From: Cherax quadricarinatus
Lineage: Eukaryota; Arthropoda; Malacostraca; Decapoda; Parastacidae
Direction: 5' to 3'
NCBI RefSeq assembly: GCF_038502225.1
Contig: NC_091300.1
Coordinates: 45,608,080-45,672,079, forward strand
DNA: 64,000 bases
Positions 47,059-57,972 of this stretch are shown here, piece after piece. Within the stretch, counting starts at the first letter, position 1. Each line of letters starts with the position of its first letter. The notes under the pieces are model-generated. The model was given only the letters and a program-made list of their open reading frames with translations, did no database searches and was not told where the DNA came from. The translations under genes and the position numbers were made by a program.

Positions 47059-50000
47059 TGCCGGAAAAAAAATCCCCCCCCAGTACCAACAATACCACCA
47101 GTCCGATAACATTCTTCTTTGCAAATATACAGGGTCTAAAGCCAGCAACAAACAACAAAATACCTTTCATCCGTGGACTGCTTGCAGAGGCAAAGGCAAT
47201 GTTCGCGGCTTTCACTGAGACCCACATAAAGGATCACTTGGACAACGAAATATGGATCCCAGGTTACAACCTATACAGATGTGACAGAGTGAACAGGCAA
47301 AAGGGGGGGGGGGTTGGCCTGTACATTGCAGAGTCACTTGTTTGCACAGAACTGCTAAATGCCTCAAATGATGTAGTGGAAGTTTTAGCAGTAAAGGTCG
47401 AGAACCAAAACCTAGTCATTGTGATAGTCTACAAGCCTCCGGATGCAACATCCCAGCAATTCCAGGAACAGCTGTTAAAAATTGACCACTGTCTGGAAAA
47501 CCTTCCAGCTCCTGCACCCAACATCTTGCTCCTGGGGGATTTCAACTTAAGGCACCTAAAATGGAGGAATATAGCAAATAATATTGTTGCAGTAATAACA
47601 CCAGGAGGCAGCTCTGATGAAAACTCACACTCACGCGAGCTTTTAAATCTCTGCACAAAATTCAATTTAAACCAGCAAATAATAGAGCCTACTAGACTGG
47701 AGAATACACTAGACCTCATCTTCACTAACAATGATGATCTGATAAGAAATATCACTATATCAAAAACAATATACTCAGATCACAACATAATTGAGGTCCA
47801 GTCATGTATGCGCGGAGCCCCAGACCGACATAATGAGATTAGTCACGAGGGAGCATTCACCAAATTCAACTTCAATAACAAAAACATAAAGTGGGACCAA
47901 GTAAACCAAGTCCTAACCGATATAAGCTGGGAAGATATACTAAGCAACACAGACCCCAACTTATGCCTAGAACAGATTAACTCGGCGGCACTCGATGTAT
48001 GCACAAGGCTTATTCCTCTAAGAAAAAGGAGGAGTAGATGTAAAACAGAAAGAGACAGGCGCTCCCTTTACAGGCGACGGAAAAGAATAACAGAGCGGCT
48101 AAAAGAGGTCAATATATCTGAAATGCGTAGGGAGACACTGGTCAGAGAAATAGCAAGCATCGAACTTAAGCTAAAAGAATCCTTTAGGAGTCAGGAATCG
48201 CGGGAAGAACTAAAAGCCATAAATGAAATCGAAAGAAACCCAAAGTATTTCTTCTCCTATGCCAAATCAAAATCGAGAACAACGTCCAGTATTGGGCTCC
48301 TACTTAAACAAGATGGGTCCTACACAGATGACAGCAAGGAAATGAGTGAGCTACTCAAGTCCCAATATGACTCAGTTTTTAGCAAGCCGCTAACCAGACT
48401 GAGAGTCGAAGATCAAAATGAATTTTTTATGAGAGAGCCACAAAATTTGAGTAACACAAGCCTATCCGATGTTATCCTGACGCCAAATGACTTCGAACAG
48501 GCGATAAATGACATGCCCATGCACTCTGCCCTAGGGCCAGACTCATGGAACTCTGTGTTCATCAAGAACTGCAAGAAGCCCCTATCACGAGCCTTTTCCA
48601 TCCTATGGAGAGGGAGCATGGACACGGGGGTCGTCCCACAGTTACTAAAAACAACAGACATAGCCCCACTCCACAAAGGGGGCAGTAAAGCAACAGCAAA
48701 GAACTACAGACCAATAGCACTAACATCCCATATCATAAAAATCTTTGAAAGGGTCCTAAGAAGCAAGATCACCACGCATCTAGAAACCCATCAGTTACAC
48801 AACCCAGGGCAACATGGGTTTAGAACAGGTCGCTCCTGTCTGTCTCAACTATTGGACCACTACGACAAGGTCCTAAATGCACTAGAAGACAAAAAGAATG
48901 CAGATGTAATATATACAGACTTTGCAAAAGCCTTCGACAAGTGTGACCATGGCGTAATAGCGCACAAAATGCGTGCTAAAGGAATAACAGGAAAAGTCGG
49001 TCGATGGATCTATAACAGAACACAGAGAGTAGTCGTCAACAGAGTAAAGTCCGAGGCAGCTACGGTGAAAAGCTCTGTTCCACAAGGCACAGTACTCGCT
49101 CCCATCTTGTTCCTCATCCTTATATCCGACATAGACAAGGATGTCAGCCACAGCACCGTGTCTTCCTTTGCAGATGACACCCGAATCTGCATGACAGTGT
49201 CTTCCATTGCAGACACTGCAAAGCTCCAGGCAGACATCAACCAAATCTTTCAGTGGGCTGCAGAAAACAATATGAAGTTCAACGATGAGAAATTTCAATT
49301 ACTCAGATATGGTAAACATGAGGAAATTAAATCTTCATCAGAGTACAAAATAAATTCTGGCCACAAAATAGAGCGAAACACCAACGTCAAAGACCTGGGA
49401 GTGATCATGTCGGAGGATCTCACCTTCAAGGACCATAACATTGTATCAATCGCATCTGCTAGAAAAATGACAGGATGGATAATGAGAACCTTCAAAACTA
49501 GGGAGGCCAAGCCCATGATGACACTCTTCAGGTCACTTGTTCTATCTAGGCTGGAATATTGCTGCACACTAACAGCACCTTTCAAGGCAGGTGAAATTGC
49601 CGACCTAGAAAATGTACAGAGAACTTTCACGGCGCGCATAACGGAGATAAAACACCTCAATTATTGGGAGTGCTTGAGGTTCCTAAACCTGTATTCCCTG
49701 GAACGCAGGAGGGAGAGATACATGATTATATACACCTGGAAAATCCTAGAGGGACTAGTACCGAGCTTGCACACGAAAATCACTCACTACGAAAGCAAAA
49801 GACTTGGCAGACGATGCACCATCCCCCCAATGAAAAGCAGGGGTGTCACTAGCACGTTAAGAGACCATACAATAAGTGTCAGGGGCCCGAGACTGTTCAA
49901 CTGCCTCCCAGCACACATAAGGGGGATTACCAACAGACCCCTGGCAGTCTTCAAGCTGGCACTGGACAAGCACCTAAAGTCAGTTCCGGATCAGCCGGGC

Positions 50001-50105
50001 TGTGGCTCGTATGTTGGTTTGCGTGCAGCCAGCAGCAACAGCCTGGTTGATCAGGCTGTGATCCACCAGGAGGCCTGGTCTCAGACCGGGCCGCGGGGGC
50101 GTTGA
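47022..50105 (+). CDS. CCCH-type LINE ORF2: endonuclease-reverse transcriptase
   Basis: About 1027 codons from the ATG at 47022. The endonuclease has FFFANIQGLKP, FTETHIKDH and ILLLGDFNLRHLKW (about 172). The RT has [53 protein letters not shown] and SSFADDTRICM (about 715). The C-terminus reads [15 protein letters not shown] to WSQTGPRGR. Compared with the other copies it lacks four codons (FLTN-type) after GRWIYN, a small in-frame loss in the RT fingers-palm region. No stop or shift was found. Confidence 0.9.
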   Translation: MASTPNQQIQILMPEKKSPPSTNNTTSPITFFFANIQGLKPATNNKIPFIRGLLAEAKAMFAAFTETHIKDHLDNEIWIPGYNLYRCDRVNRQKGGGVGLYIAESLVCTELLNASNDVVEVLAVKVENQNLVIVIVYKPPDATSQQFQEQLLKIDHCLENLPAPAPNILLLGDFNLRHLKWRNIANNIVAVITPGGSSDENSHSRELLNLCTKFNLNQQIIEPTRLENTLDLIFTNNDDLIRNITISKTIYSDHNIIEVQSCMRGAPDRHNEISHEGAFTKFNFNNKNIKWDQVNQVLTDISWEDILSNTDPNLCLEQINSAALDVCTRLIPLRKRRSRCKTERDRRSLYRRRKRITERLKEVNISEMRRETLVREIASIELKLKESFRSQESREELKAINEIERNPKYFFSYAKSKSRTTSSIGLLLKQDGSYTDDSKEMSELLKSQYDSVFSKPLTRLRVEDQNEFFMREPQNLSNTSLSDVILTPNDFEQAINDMPMHSALGPDSWNSVFIKNCKKPLSRAFSILWRGSMDTGVVPQLLKTTDIAPLHKGGSKATAKNYRPIALTSHIIKIFERVLRSKITTHLETHQLHNPGQHGFRTGRSCLSQLLDHYDKVLNALEDKKNADVIYTDFAKAFDKCDHGVIAHKMRAKGITGKVGRWIYNRTQRVVVNRVKSEAATVKSSVPQGTVLAPILFLILISDIDKDVSHSTVSSFADDTRICMTVSSIADTAKLQADINQIFQWAAENNMKFNDEKFQLLRYGKHEEIKSSSEYKINSGHKIERNTNVKDLGVIMSEDLTFKDHNIVSIASARKMTGWIMRTFKTREAKPMMTLFRSLVLSRLEYCCTLTAPFKAGEIADLENVQRTFTARITEIKHLNYWECLRFLNLYSLERRRERYMIIYTWKILEGLVPSLHTKITHYESKRLGRRCTIPPMKSRGVTSTLRDHTISVRGPRLFNCLPAHIRGITNRPLAVFKLALDKHLKSVPDQPGCGSYVGLRAASSNSLVDQAVIHQEAWSQTGPRGR

Positions 50106-50139
50106 CCCCCGGAACTCTCTCCAGGTAAACTCCAGGCAT

Positions 50140-50740
50140 ATCCAGGCAAGTTTGGTGGAGGTGCTCCATCTTTCAATCTACATTCCTGCAAACAGATGAC
50201 ATCAATATTCTTGGTTGCACTAATATGATGTAAGTCAGGCAACCGCTTCCTGATGGAAGCAATGTTCCATGAAAAGATTTGTAATGTATCCATTGTAGTG
50301 AGTTACTACAATCTCTTGCTCATAAGATGGTAAAACTATTATGCTTTGACTAGTGTGCAGGCACTTAAGAGCAAATAGCATAGTTTGTACGTCTTTATCT
50401 TCAGGACCCTTTTTTTTTTTTAAATTTTTCGGCATTTTGACGGCCAGTTAAAAGGCAAGTCTTGAAGGTAAGAGTCATGGGCTTCTTTCTTACAAATTGC
50501 TGGAAGCTGAACGGAAATTGCTGCACTTTTGACATCATCACCATCCTCAAGAGCATAATCCTGATTACATATATTTATTAAACTTGTCAGGATCTGTTCA
50601 AGATGCTCAATTTTTTTCTGGAAATTTGTTATAATATGAGGAAGGTCAGGCGAATCCAATGCCTCTCCGGAGGATGGTACTTCTGAGTTAGTGCTTTCTT
50701 TAACACCTATCACCTTAACGGGTACCATGGTTACATTAGT
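50140..50740 (-). pseudogene. I/Nimb-type LINE 5' part: endonuclease start and ORF1 end
   Basis: Minus strand. 50140-50293 encodes an endonuclease N-terminus (MDTLQIFSWNIASIRKRLP, VICLQECRLKD). 50420-50728 is an open frame beginning MVPVKVIGVKES with a short coiled-coil-like segment (ITNFQKKIEHLEQIL), probably a piece of ORF1. It fits as the upstream end of the LINE at 37878-46350, beyond the CCCH-type LINE insertion. Confidence 0.65.
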
Positions 50741-50884
50741 GTTCTCTAAGGGATACCGGTGAATAGGAAAGTCGAGGAAGGGACATTCACCTCACTAGAC
50801 ACACGCAGTATGGCTGTAAGTGGCATGCGGGTCTTACAGTACCATTTTCAAGGTCACCCAGCAGGCCATACATTCCTCACTCAT

Positions 50885-51838
50885 TTTAAGACTTTCGAAA
50901 ACTTCTTGGGAGCCCTTCCTAAAGAAGATCTAGATAAACTAAGTCTGCTCATCAATTTTGTGTCACCTAAGATATATGAGGCTATTTCTGAGTGTAATAC
51001 CTACGAAGATGCTATCAAAACCCTCAAGTCTCAGTATATTAAACCTACAAATGAAATCTTTGCACGATATCGCCTTGCAACTCGCCGCCAGCAGATTGAT
51101 GAATCCTTAGAGGAATACTTTCAAGCACTGAAAATTTTAGGTAAGGACTGTCACTTCCAAGCAGTGACAGCTGCTCGGTATTGTGAAGAGTCCATCAGGG
51201 ATGCTTTTATCAGTGGCCTGCAATCACCAATAATAAGGCAGCGTTTATTGGAGAATAAAACTCTCGACTTAGCCGCTGCCTTTGACCAGGCAAGAGCTCT
51301 AGATTCAGCCCAGAAGAATTCTGAAGTATACAGTACCACTCAGCCTTCTCGAGTGGTAAGTGCTGCAATTCCTGACCAAGACTCTTGCAATGAAGTTACT
51401 GTGGAACCTGCCTCAGTGACAGCAGCAGCAGGTACGGTGTGTTTCTTTTGTGGTTTTTCAAGGCATCCACGTCCAAAGTGTCCTGCTCGTGAAGCAATGT
51501 GCCACAAGAAAATTCACTTTGCTAAAGTATGTCGTGCTAATGCATCAACAAGAGCTAGTGCCTCCACACATTCCAGTGATCATGCGACTCTAGCAACAGT
51601 GACTTCTGCGGCTACTCCAAATTCACTGTCAAAGGCAGTTGTGAAAGTATTCATCAAAGGAACAGAAGTAGATGGTCTTATTGATAGTGGCAGCTCAGAG
51701 AGTTTCATCAACCTTGACTTAGTTAAACGCCACTCCTTGACTGTACATCACTCATCAGGTACCGTTTCCATGGCATCAACATCTCTCTCTATTCAGACCT
51801 TAGGGTTAATGGAAAGGATTATCAAGATGTACATTTAG
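50885..51838 (+). pseudogene. Gypsy gag (body) and protease start
   Basis: From TFENFLGALPKED onward: gag capsid-like region (EYFQALKILGKDC, AFISGLQSP), a zinc knuckle C-x2-C-x4-H-x4-C (CFFCGFSRHPRPKC), a second incomplete knuckle, and an aspartic protease signature (GLIDSGSSESFI). The frame ends at a premature TAG at 51836-51838, where the protease continues in another frame. The upstream codons in the same frame (50759-50884) do not resemble gag and belong to the segment across the break. Confidence 0.82.
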
Positions 51839-51852
51839 CTATTCTGCCACAA

Positions 51853-53518
51853 TTGTGCTCTGATGTTATCCTTGGTCAGGACTTTCAGAAGCTGCATGGT
51901 AGTGTCACCTTAACATATGGAGGTGAACTGCCTCCTCTTGTTGTCTGTGGACTTAGCACTTTAAGGGTAGACCCACCAAAGCTGTTTGCAAATCTTACCG
52001 CGGATTGCCATCCTATATCAGCTAAGTCACGCCGCTATTCTTATGAGGATCGGATGTTCATTGAGAAAGAAACTCAGAGGCTGCTGAAGGAGGGTATTAT
52101 AGAACCGAGTGATTCCCCTTGGCGTGCACAGGTTGTTGTTGTTAAAGATGGTTATAGGAAACGGAGACTGGCTATCAATTACTCTGAGACAATCAACAAA
52201 TTTACACTTCTTGATGGGTACCCTCTACCTCGAATTGATGATACAGTGAACAAAATTGCTCAGTACTGTGTTTAGCACAACTGATCTACAGAGTGCCTAT
52301 CATCAAGTCCCTATAAGGAATGAAGATAAACCATACACAGCGTTTCAGGCTAGTGATGGCCTGTATCAGTTTACCAGAGTCCCTTTTAGAGTCACCAATG
52401 GGGTAGCCTGCTTCCAACGAATTATGGATTCACTCATTCAGGAAGAGCAACTCATGGGAACTTACGCGTATTTAGATAATGTTACCATTTGTGGCAAGAC
52501 CCAGGAGGAACATGATGCAAACCTTGATAAGTTTTTGGAAGCCGCCAAGAAGAAAAATATCAGTTACAATGAGGAAAAGTGCACTTTTTCAACTAAAAGG
52601 CTTAGCATCCTTGGTTATGTAGTGGAAGGAGGGTCAATATTCCCAGACCCTGAACGACTACGACCTCTACGGGAACTTCCAATGCCTCAAGACAAAAAGT
52701 CACTCAGAAGAACTCTTGGTCTCTTTGCTTATTACTCACAATGGATCTACAACTATTCAAGTAAAGTCCGCCCATTGAGTGCTACCACATTTCCTGTGAC
52801 AAAGGAAGCAGAAGCCGCTTTCCATACTCTCAAACAGGACATTGAAAACTCAGTAGTTCAAGCCATTGATGAGTCCCTACCATTCGAAGTGAAAACAGAT
52901 GCATCTGACATTGCCATTGCTGCAGTCTTATCTCAGGCAGGACGACCAGTAGCCTTCTTTTCGAGAACTTTTCAAGGATCAGAGAAATGTTACGCTGCTG
53001 TAGAAAAGGAAGCCCAGGCCATCATAGAAGCAGTTTGCCACTGGAGGCATTATTTAACTGGTAGACATTTCACCATAAGGACTGACCAACGGTCCGTGAT
53101 GTATATGTTCGACAAGAAGCACAAAAGTAGGATAAAGAATGACAAGATATTACGCTGGAGGATGGAACTATCGTGTTATGACTTTGATATTCTGTACCGA
53201 CCGGGTCAAGAGAACATCTCACCTGATGCATTCTCTAGGTCCCACTGTGGAGCAGCATGTCATGATTTGCAATCACTCTCAGCGCTCCACAAGGCTTTGT
53301 GTCACCCAGGAGTTACATGCCTGTACCATTTTGTCAAATCAAAGAACATGCCCTACTCAGTGGAAGATGTGCGACAAGTGATCAGAGCATGCAGAGTATG
53401 TGCAGAGTGCAAGCCAAACTTTCATCAGCCAGAGAAGACATCTCATAAAATCCACCCAGCCTTTCGAAAGATTGAATATAGATTTCAAAGGACCTCTATC
53501 AAGCACAAATCAGAATAG
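51853..53518 (+). pseudogene. Gypsy reverse transcriptase, RNase H and integrase N-terminus
   Basis: Two overlapping frames (51853-52275, 52256-53518). [33 protein letters not shown] and [11 protein letters not shown]. The usual YLDD catalytic box is YLDN, so the second catalytic aspartate is lost. RNase [17 protein letters not shown], ..VEKEAQAI.., IRTDQRSV. The integrase zinc site ([16 protein letters not shown]) is at the end. Frameshifts near 52262 and 53465 break continuity. Confidence 0.87.
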
Positions 53519-54098
53519 GTATTTCCTTAACATAGTAGATGAATATTCAAGGTTTCCCTTTGTATTCCCCTGTGCAAATATGGCTGCTTCAACTGTTATT
53601 AGTTGTCTTTCGCAGTTGTTCTCTATTTTTGGTATGCCAGCTTATATCCATTCAGACAGGGGATCCTCGTTCATGAGTAACCAACTTCAGGAGTTTTTGG
53701 CTAGCAAAGGTATTGCCTGCAGCAGAACAACAAGCTACAACCCTCAAGGCAATGGTCAAGTGGAGTGGTTCAATGGTACTATATGGAAGGCAGTTACAAT
53801 GACATTGAAGTCGCGCAATCTACCTGTTCAACACTGGCAAACTGTCCTACCTGATGCTCTTCACTCTATTAGATCATTGCTGTGCACAGCTACTAATGCA
53901 ACCCCTCATGAAAGACTCCTCAACTATTCATGTCGTTCCTCTACGGGAGCCTCCGTGCCCACTTGGTTATGTCATCCTGGACCTGTTCTCCTGAAGAGTC
54001 ACCGTAGGATGAACAAGACGGATCCTTTAGTGGAAGAGGTAGAGCTCCTGCAAGCTAATCCACATTATGCCCACATTCGCTACCAAAATGGTGAATAG
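53400..54098 (+). pseudogene. Gypsy integrase core
   Basis: DDE core with Asp in [10 protein letters not shown], Asp in YIHSDRGSSF and Glu in GNGQVEWFNGT, followed by a C-terminal region ending in a stop at 54096. The frame differs from RT by a shift. A short acidic/proline stretch (54147-54365) follows before the polypurine tract. Confidence 0.87.
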
Positions 54099-54376
54099 AC
54101 TACAGTATCTACAAGACATTTAGCCCCAGTTGAAATCCCCATTAGTGTGGAATCTCAAGATACACCAATAGATGTGAAAGATGCTTCGTTTTCTCCTGGA
54201 AAGCCCCTTGAGACTACCCCTACGGAAATAGAGGATTCTGCTCCAGCAGTTAATCAAACCCCGCTGGAAAATATTGAACCTGGTGAAGAGGCTCAAGGGC
54301 TACGAAGGTCGGGACGTGTACGTCGCCCACCTAACAATTTGGGAGATTACTGTCTGATATTTTAGAAGGGGGAGAT

Positions 54377-54712
54377 TGTAGTGATACTGGTCCTGTGGGG
54401 AGCAGCAGCAGGATAATACTGCACCACCTCTTGGGGCCCTTAACAACAACAGTTTGGTGTGTGTCATGGGCGCCAACACATGGTGTGTGATTCTCTTCTC
54501 CTCTATCTATATATTAGTGATGCAGATTACATGGTGAGTTTAAATATGTGGCCTGTAGTTATAACTTTTCTCTTGACATATGCAAAACATCACCATCCCC
54601 GTAGAAGCCATTATTAGATGTACTAGTCATTATATTTTGTTGTTGCAGAAGTGCTATGAAGATTCTATGTTCAATAAAGCCTAGAGATAAGGCCTGTGTT
54701 TCTATCACAACA
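54377..54712 (+). repeat. Gypsy 3' LTR, 336 bases
   Basis: TGTAGTGATA to TATCACAACA, preceded by the polypurine tract and followed by GAATC (54713-54717). It is nearly identical to the inverted LTR at 37537-37872. AATAAA at about 54673 is the probable polyadenylation signal. Confidence 0.94.
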
Positions 54713-54739
54713 GAATCTTACGATTTTGTTCTGGGTGAT

Positions 54740-55690
54740 TTGCAGTCTATCTTTCAGTTTTTTTTTGTCAAGGCAGAGTACCATGAAGAGCAAGCGTAAT
54801 CCATATGGCATTGTATAAGGGACAGACATAGGGTCCTGCGAGCCTCAGTAGGTAGACACTGTGCTTGTCTATACAGGAACTTCAGTCTGGCATTCGCTTT
54901 CTTTACTACACTGTTCCCTATCAATTCTCCTGACATGCATGGGTCAAAGGGGATTCCCAGATATTTTACTGATGAAACCAAAGTGATGGGCTCCCCATTA
55001 TACTGAACATTAAAATTATTTACCCTTCTCTGTTTATGTTTCGCCCCAAAGAGAATGGCTTCAGTTTTCCCGAGGTGTAATGATAGTTTGTTGTCTACTA
55101 ACCATTTGCTGCAGGACTCCAGTTCTAGTGTTAAAACATTAGCTATATCTTGTAGGTCTTTACCTGACACTAACAGGGCACTGTCATCTGCATACAGTAG
55201 GAGTTTGCACTTGACACTGATAGGCATGTCATTGACATAACATAATAAAGGACCCAGAATACTACCTTGGGGAATTCCACATGTTATAGGCAGGGGTTCT
55301 GATTCCGTTTTGTTGATTTTGACTATTTGTCTCCTGTTGCTAAGGTAGGACTTAAACCAGTCTACAGAACCTATACCGATAGCTTGAAGTTTCTTACATA
55401 ATATATTGTGGTTGACAGTATCGAAGGCCTTTTGCAGGTCTAAGGTTACCATACCTATGAGGTTCCCTTTTGACATTTCAGTTCTCAGGTAATCCATCAG
55501 ATTAATTAGGGAGGTGTCGGTTGAGTAGGATCTTCTAAAGCCCTATTGATAGCTATGGAGAATGTTGTTGTCATTAAGGTACTTAACTACTTGAGAGTAT
55601 ACCGCCCTCTCTAGAATTTTAGATATTATACTGAGTATACTAACAGGCCTATAGTTGCTTAAGTGATGGTAACGCATCCTTTCTACAGAC
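54740..55690 (-). pseudogene. Rex1/CR1-like LINE reverse transcriptase fragment
   Basis: Minus strand: TLDLQKAFDTVNHNIL, GIPQGSILGPLL, KLLLYADDSALLV and VKYLGIPFDP in the frame 54754-55497. It extends upstream to about 55690 through an in-frame stop (codons near 55543) with a recognisable ILERAVYSQ-type stretch. No endonuclease or 3' UTR remains. Confidence 0.82.
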
Positions 55691-56038
55691 AATGCTAGTG
55701 TAGCTTGTTACCATAAAAAACTATTAACTGCAGCAAACCGAGACGGTTGCAACATGGTAACAGAAACTTAGATTTTAATTGTTAAAACTAAACACCTTGA
55801 TAATAGTTATGAGTGACTTTATGACTTCATCAAGAATTTACAAAGTCTTTATCAAGGATTATATCAAGACTTTATCAAGACTATATCAAGACTGAATCCC
55901 ACCCGTAGCAAGACGTTTTACCTGCTCCAGCAGGAGTGCTAAGAAAGCTCTCGTCTCGTCTGCTACACTACAAGCACAATAACATACATTATATAGAAAG
56001 CCTCTGGTTATGCTGAGAATTTCGGGCAAATTAGATCA
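55691..56038. other. Unassigned sequence
   Basis: About 350 bases with a short ATATCAAGACT-type tandem near 55858-55893. No gene or known repeat was recognised. Confidence 0.4.
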
Positions 56039-56190
56039 GTTTTGTCCCAGGATGCGACCCACACCGGTCGACTAACACCCAGGTACCTATTTTACTGATG
56101 GATGAACACGGACAGCAGGTATCTTAAGGAAACATCCTAATGTTTCCACCCGTACCGGGGATCGATCCCTGGGCCACAGTGTGTGAGCCA
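56039..56190 (-). mobile_element. tRNA-derived SINE, 5' two-thirds
   Basis: Complement of CCCAGGATGCGACCCACACC and TCGACTAACACCCAGGTACC, and a decayed box B region (CCGGGGATCGATCCCTGGGC near 56155). It matches the SINE at 35783-36104; the tail side is missing. Confidence 0.8.
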
Positions 56191-56493
56191 ACCTAGGATA
56201 GTGAAAAAGGAATATTCTTCAGATGTATGATCTGTCTTTGATTATCATGGGTGAGAAGCACTAGGATGGCTAGATTGTTAAACCGCTTATATGAATTATT
56301 AGGTAAAAATGCAGTGCTGGGAGCTAAATGGCCACATACCTCACAATACTACTGCTCATTGCCAACTGGCAGTAAAACCATTCTCCTGCGCAAACTAGGG
56401 AAGTAGTCCAGAATTTTGTGAAAAATCAGTGAAATTTAATATTCTTATTAAAAGTGCCATTTACGTATTTCAGAGCATTGTGTAAGAAGACCA
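56191..56493. other. Unassigned sequence
   Basis: About 300 bases between the SINE piece and the hAT-like remnant. No feature was recognised. Confidence 0.4.
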
Positions 56494-57660
56494 TGAAACA
56501 TTTCTTCACGAAGAAGGAAAGTGGAGCTGAAGGCCATTAGAGACGAAAGTTGGAGGCAGAGGAAACCAAGAAGTCGAGCAAGTTCTTTATGTCCTTCTTT
56601 GAAATGCCAAAAACAAGTTGGGCGACACATTCCATGGAGACGCCTGCACCTGCTACGTATTTGTTAGAATCCGAAGGTGGATCAAGTAAAAATGCGTCAG
56701 AAGCCGAAGAGGAAGTCAGATAAATCCGATTATGACGAGATTAAATGTGAGGTTGCCAGAGAGAACGTGGACATGACAAGAGGGGGAAAACGATGGCGGT
56801 GGTGATGTTGAGTTTATTGACGAAAATTTACCTGACGAGATTGAACCTGACGACAGTGAACCTAGTGAACTAGATGGTGTTGAAGAGCCTCGAACTGTCA
56901 TACAATTATTATTATTATAATCAAAAAGAAGCGCTAAGCCACAAGGGCTATACAGCGCTGCGACTGTCATACAAGAAATGACTGAACAGCATGGATAATG
57001 GGAAAGAAATTCTGCCTGACGCATTGAGAACAGAAATAATTAAGCTAGATCTGAAGTATTTGCAGAACAGTGATGGGCCTTTCTTACCAACAAACAACTG
57101 CTCAATGAACAAAACTTGGTTAAAGAGGAAATTGGGAAATGGTCGTTGTGAGGAAGTGACACACTCATGGCTGGTCTATTCCTTTTCTAAAAAAAAGTCT
57201 GCATTATATATCTGTTGTCTTCTCTATTCTCGGTCAGACCATCAATCCTCATTGTTTCATTAGAGTGCATTCAGCCAGTGGAAAGCACCTGAAAGGATTA
57301 GTGTTCATGAAAATGCTAAGAATCATCGGGAGTGCTTCACACAATGGAAAGAAATCGAAAGAAATTTAGTTGAAAATAGTTATTGACGTGGAACTTCAGT
57401 CCCAGATTGAGAAAGAAGAGCATTAGTGGCGTGATATTTTGACGAGAATCCTTCACTGCATAAAATTTCTTTCGACTCAAAATCTGGCTTTGCGAGGACT
57501 CGGAGTCACTTCAGCTGGACGACAACTCCAATGTGGGAAATATCCTTGGCCTGCTGAAACTACTGGCCATCTTTGACCCTGTCATGAAAAAACACCTCAC
57601 TCGTGTGGAAGCTGAAAGTAATACAAGTTAAAACTAATACTTTCGTATCTGAGAGCCTCC
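56494..57660 (+). pseudogene. hAT/ZMYM1-like transposase remnant
   Basis: Plus-strand sequence in shifting frames resembles the N-terminal and central part of zinc finger MYM-type 1-like (hAT-derived) proteins: TNNCSMNKTWL, FSQWKAPERISVHENAKNH, RECFTQWKEIERNLVE, VELQSQIEKE, WRDILTRILHCIKFLSTQN and LALRG. The central part is followed by a worn SNVGNILGLLKLLAIFDPV-like stretch. Many stops and shifts make it non-functional. Whether it was a transposon or a retro-copied gene cannot be told here. Confidence 0.7.
56906..56962 (-). mobile_element. 57-base LINE 3'-end insertion with target duplication
   Basis: Matches the last roughly 55 bases of the I-clade LINE at 57768 (ATTATTATTATAATCAAAAA and GCGCTAAGCCACAAGG). 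It is flanked by ACTGTCATACAA on both sides (56894-56905, 56963-56974). It lies inside the hAT-like remnant. Confidence 0.92.
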
Positions 57661-57972
57661 ATGGGTCAAGGCAGACTATAATCTAGCTCTGCTTAGCGTA
57701 ATATGAGAAGAAACTAAACAAATGAATTAAAGCACATCATAAACCAATATGCATCAGTGAAAGTAAATTATTATTATTATAATCAAAAAGAAGCGCTAAG
57801 CCACAAGGACTATACAGCGCTGCAGGGCAGGAAGGAAGCGAGGGCATCAGGTGGCAAAAGGGAGATGAATGAGTAATAGGTTACGGATAACAGCGGGGCA
57901 GTGGATGGTGAAAGGGTAAAGGGCAGCAAGAGACTGAACTAGAAAGGGCTGAGGGGAGTGCGAAAAGTATCA

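Larger units (their letters stand above)
46354..50139 (+). mobile_element. CCCH-type LINE (CR1-like), nearly complete
   Basis: Contains most of ORF1 and all of ORF2, and ends CTCTCCAGGTAAACTCCAGG. It interrupts the endonuclease of the I/Nimb-type LINE: endonuclease codons occur on both sides at 46350 and about 50140. A diverged CCTRG-TATGC motif on both sides may be the target duplication. The 5' end lacks an ORF1 start. Confidence 0.85.
50885..54376 (+). mobile_element. Gypsy retrotransposon internal region (3' part)
   Basis: Gag, protease, RT, RNase H and integrase in Gypsy order, followed by a polypurine tract (AGAAGGGGGAGA) and an LTR. It has no 5' LTR in this orientation. Coding begins in the middle of gag at TTTAAG; the missing front lies on the other strand at 37391-37872. 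Confidence 0.88.

Noticed and set aside
50759..50884. Codons upstream of TTTAAG as the real Gypsy gag start
   Set aside because: They do not resemble gag, lie next to LINE ORF1 sequence, and a gag-like start occurs beside the inverted LTR at 37474.
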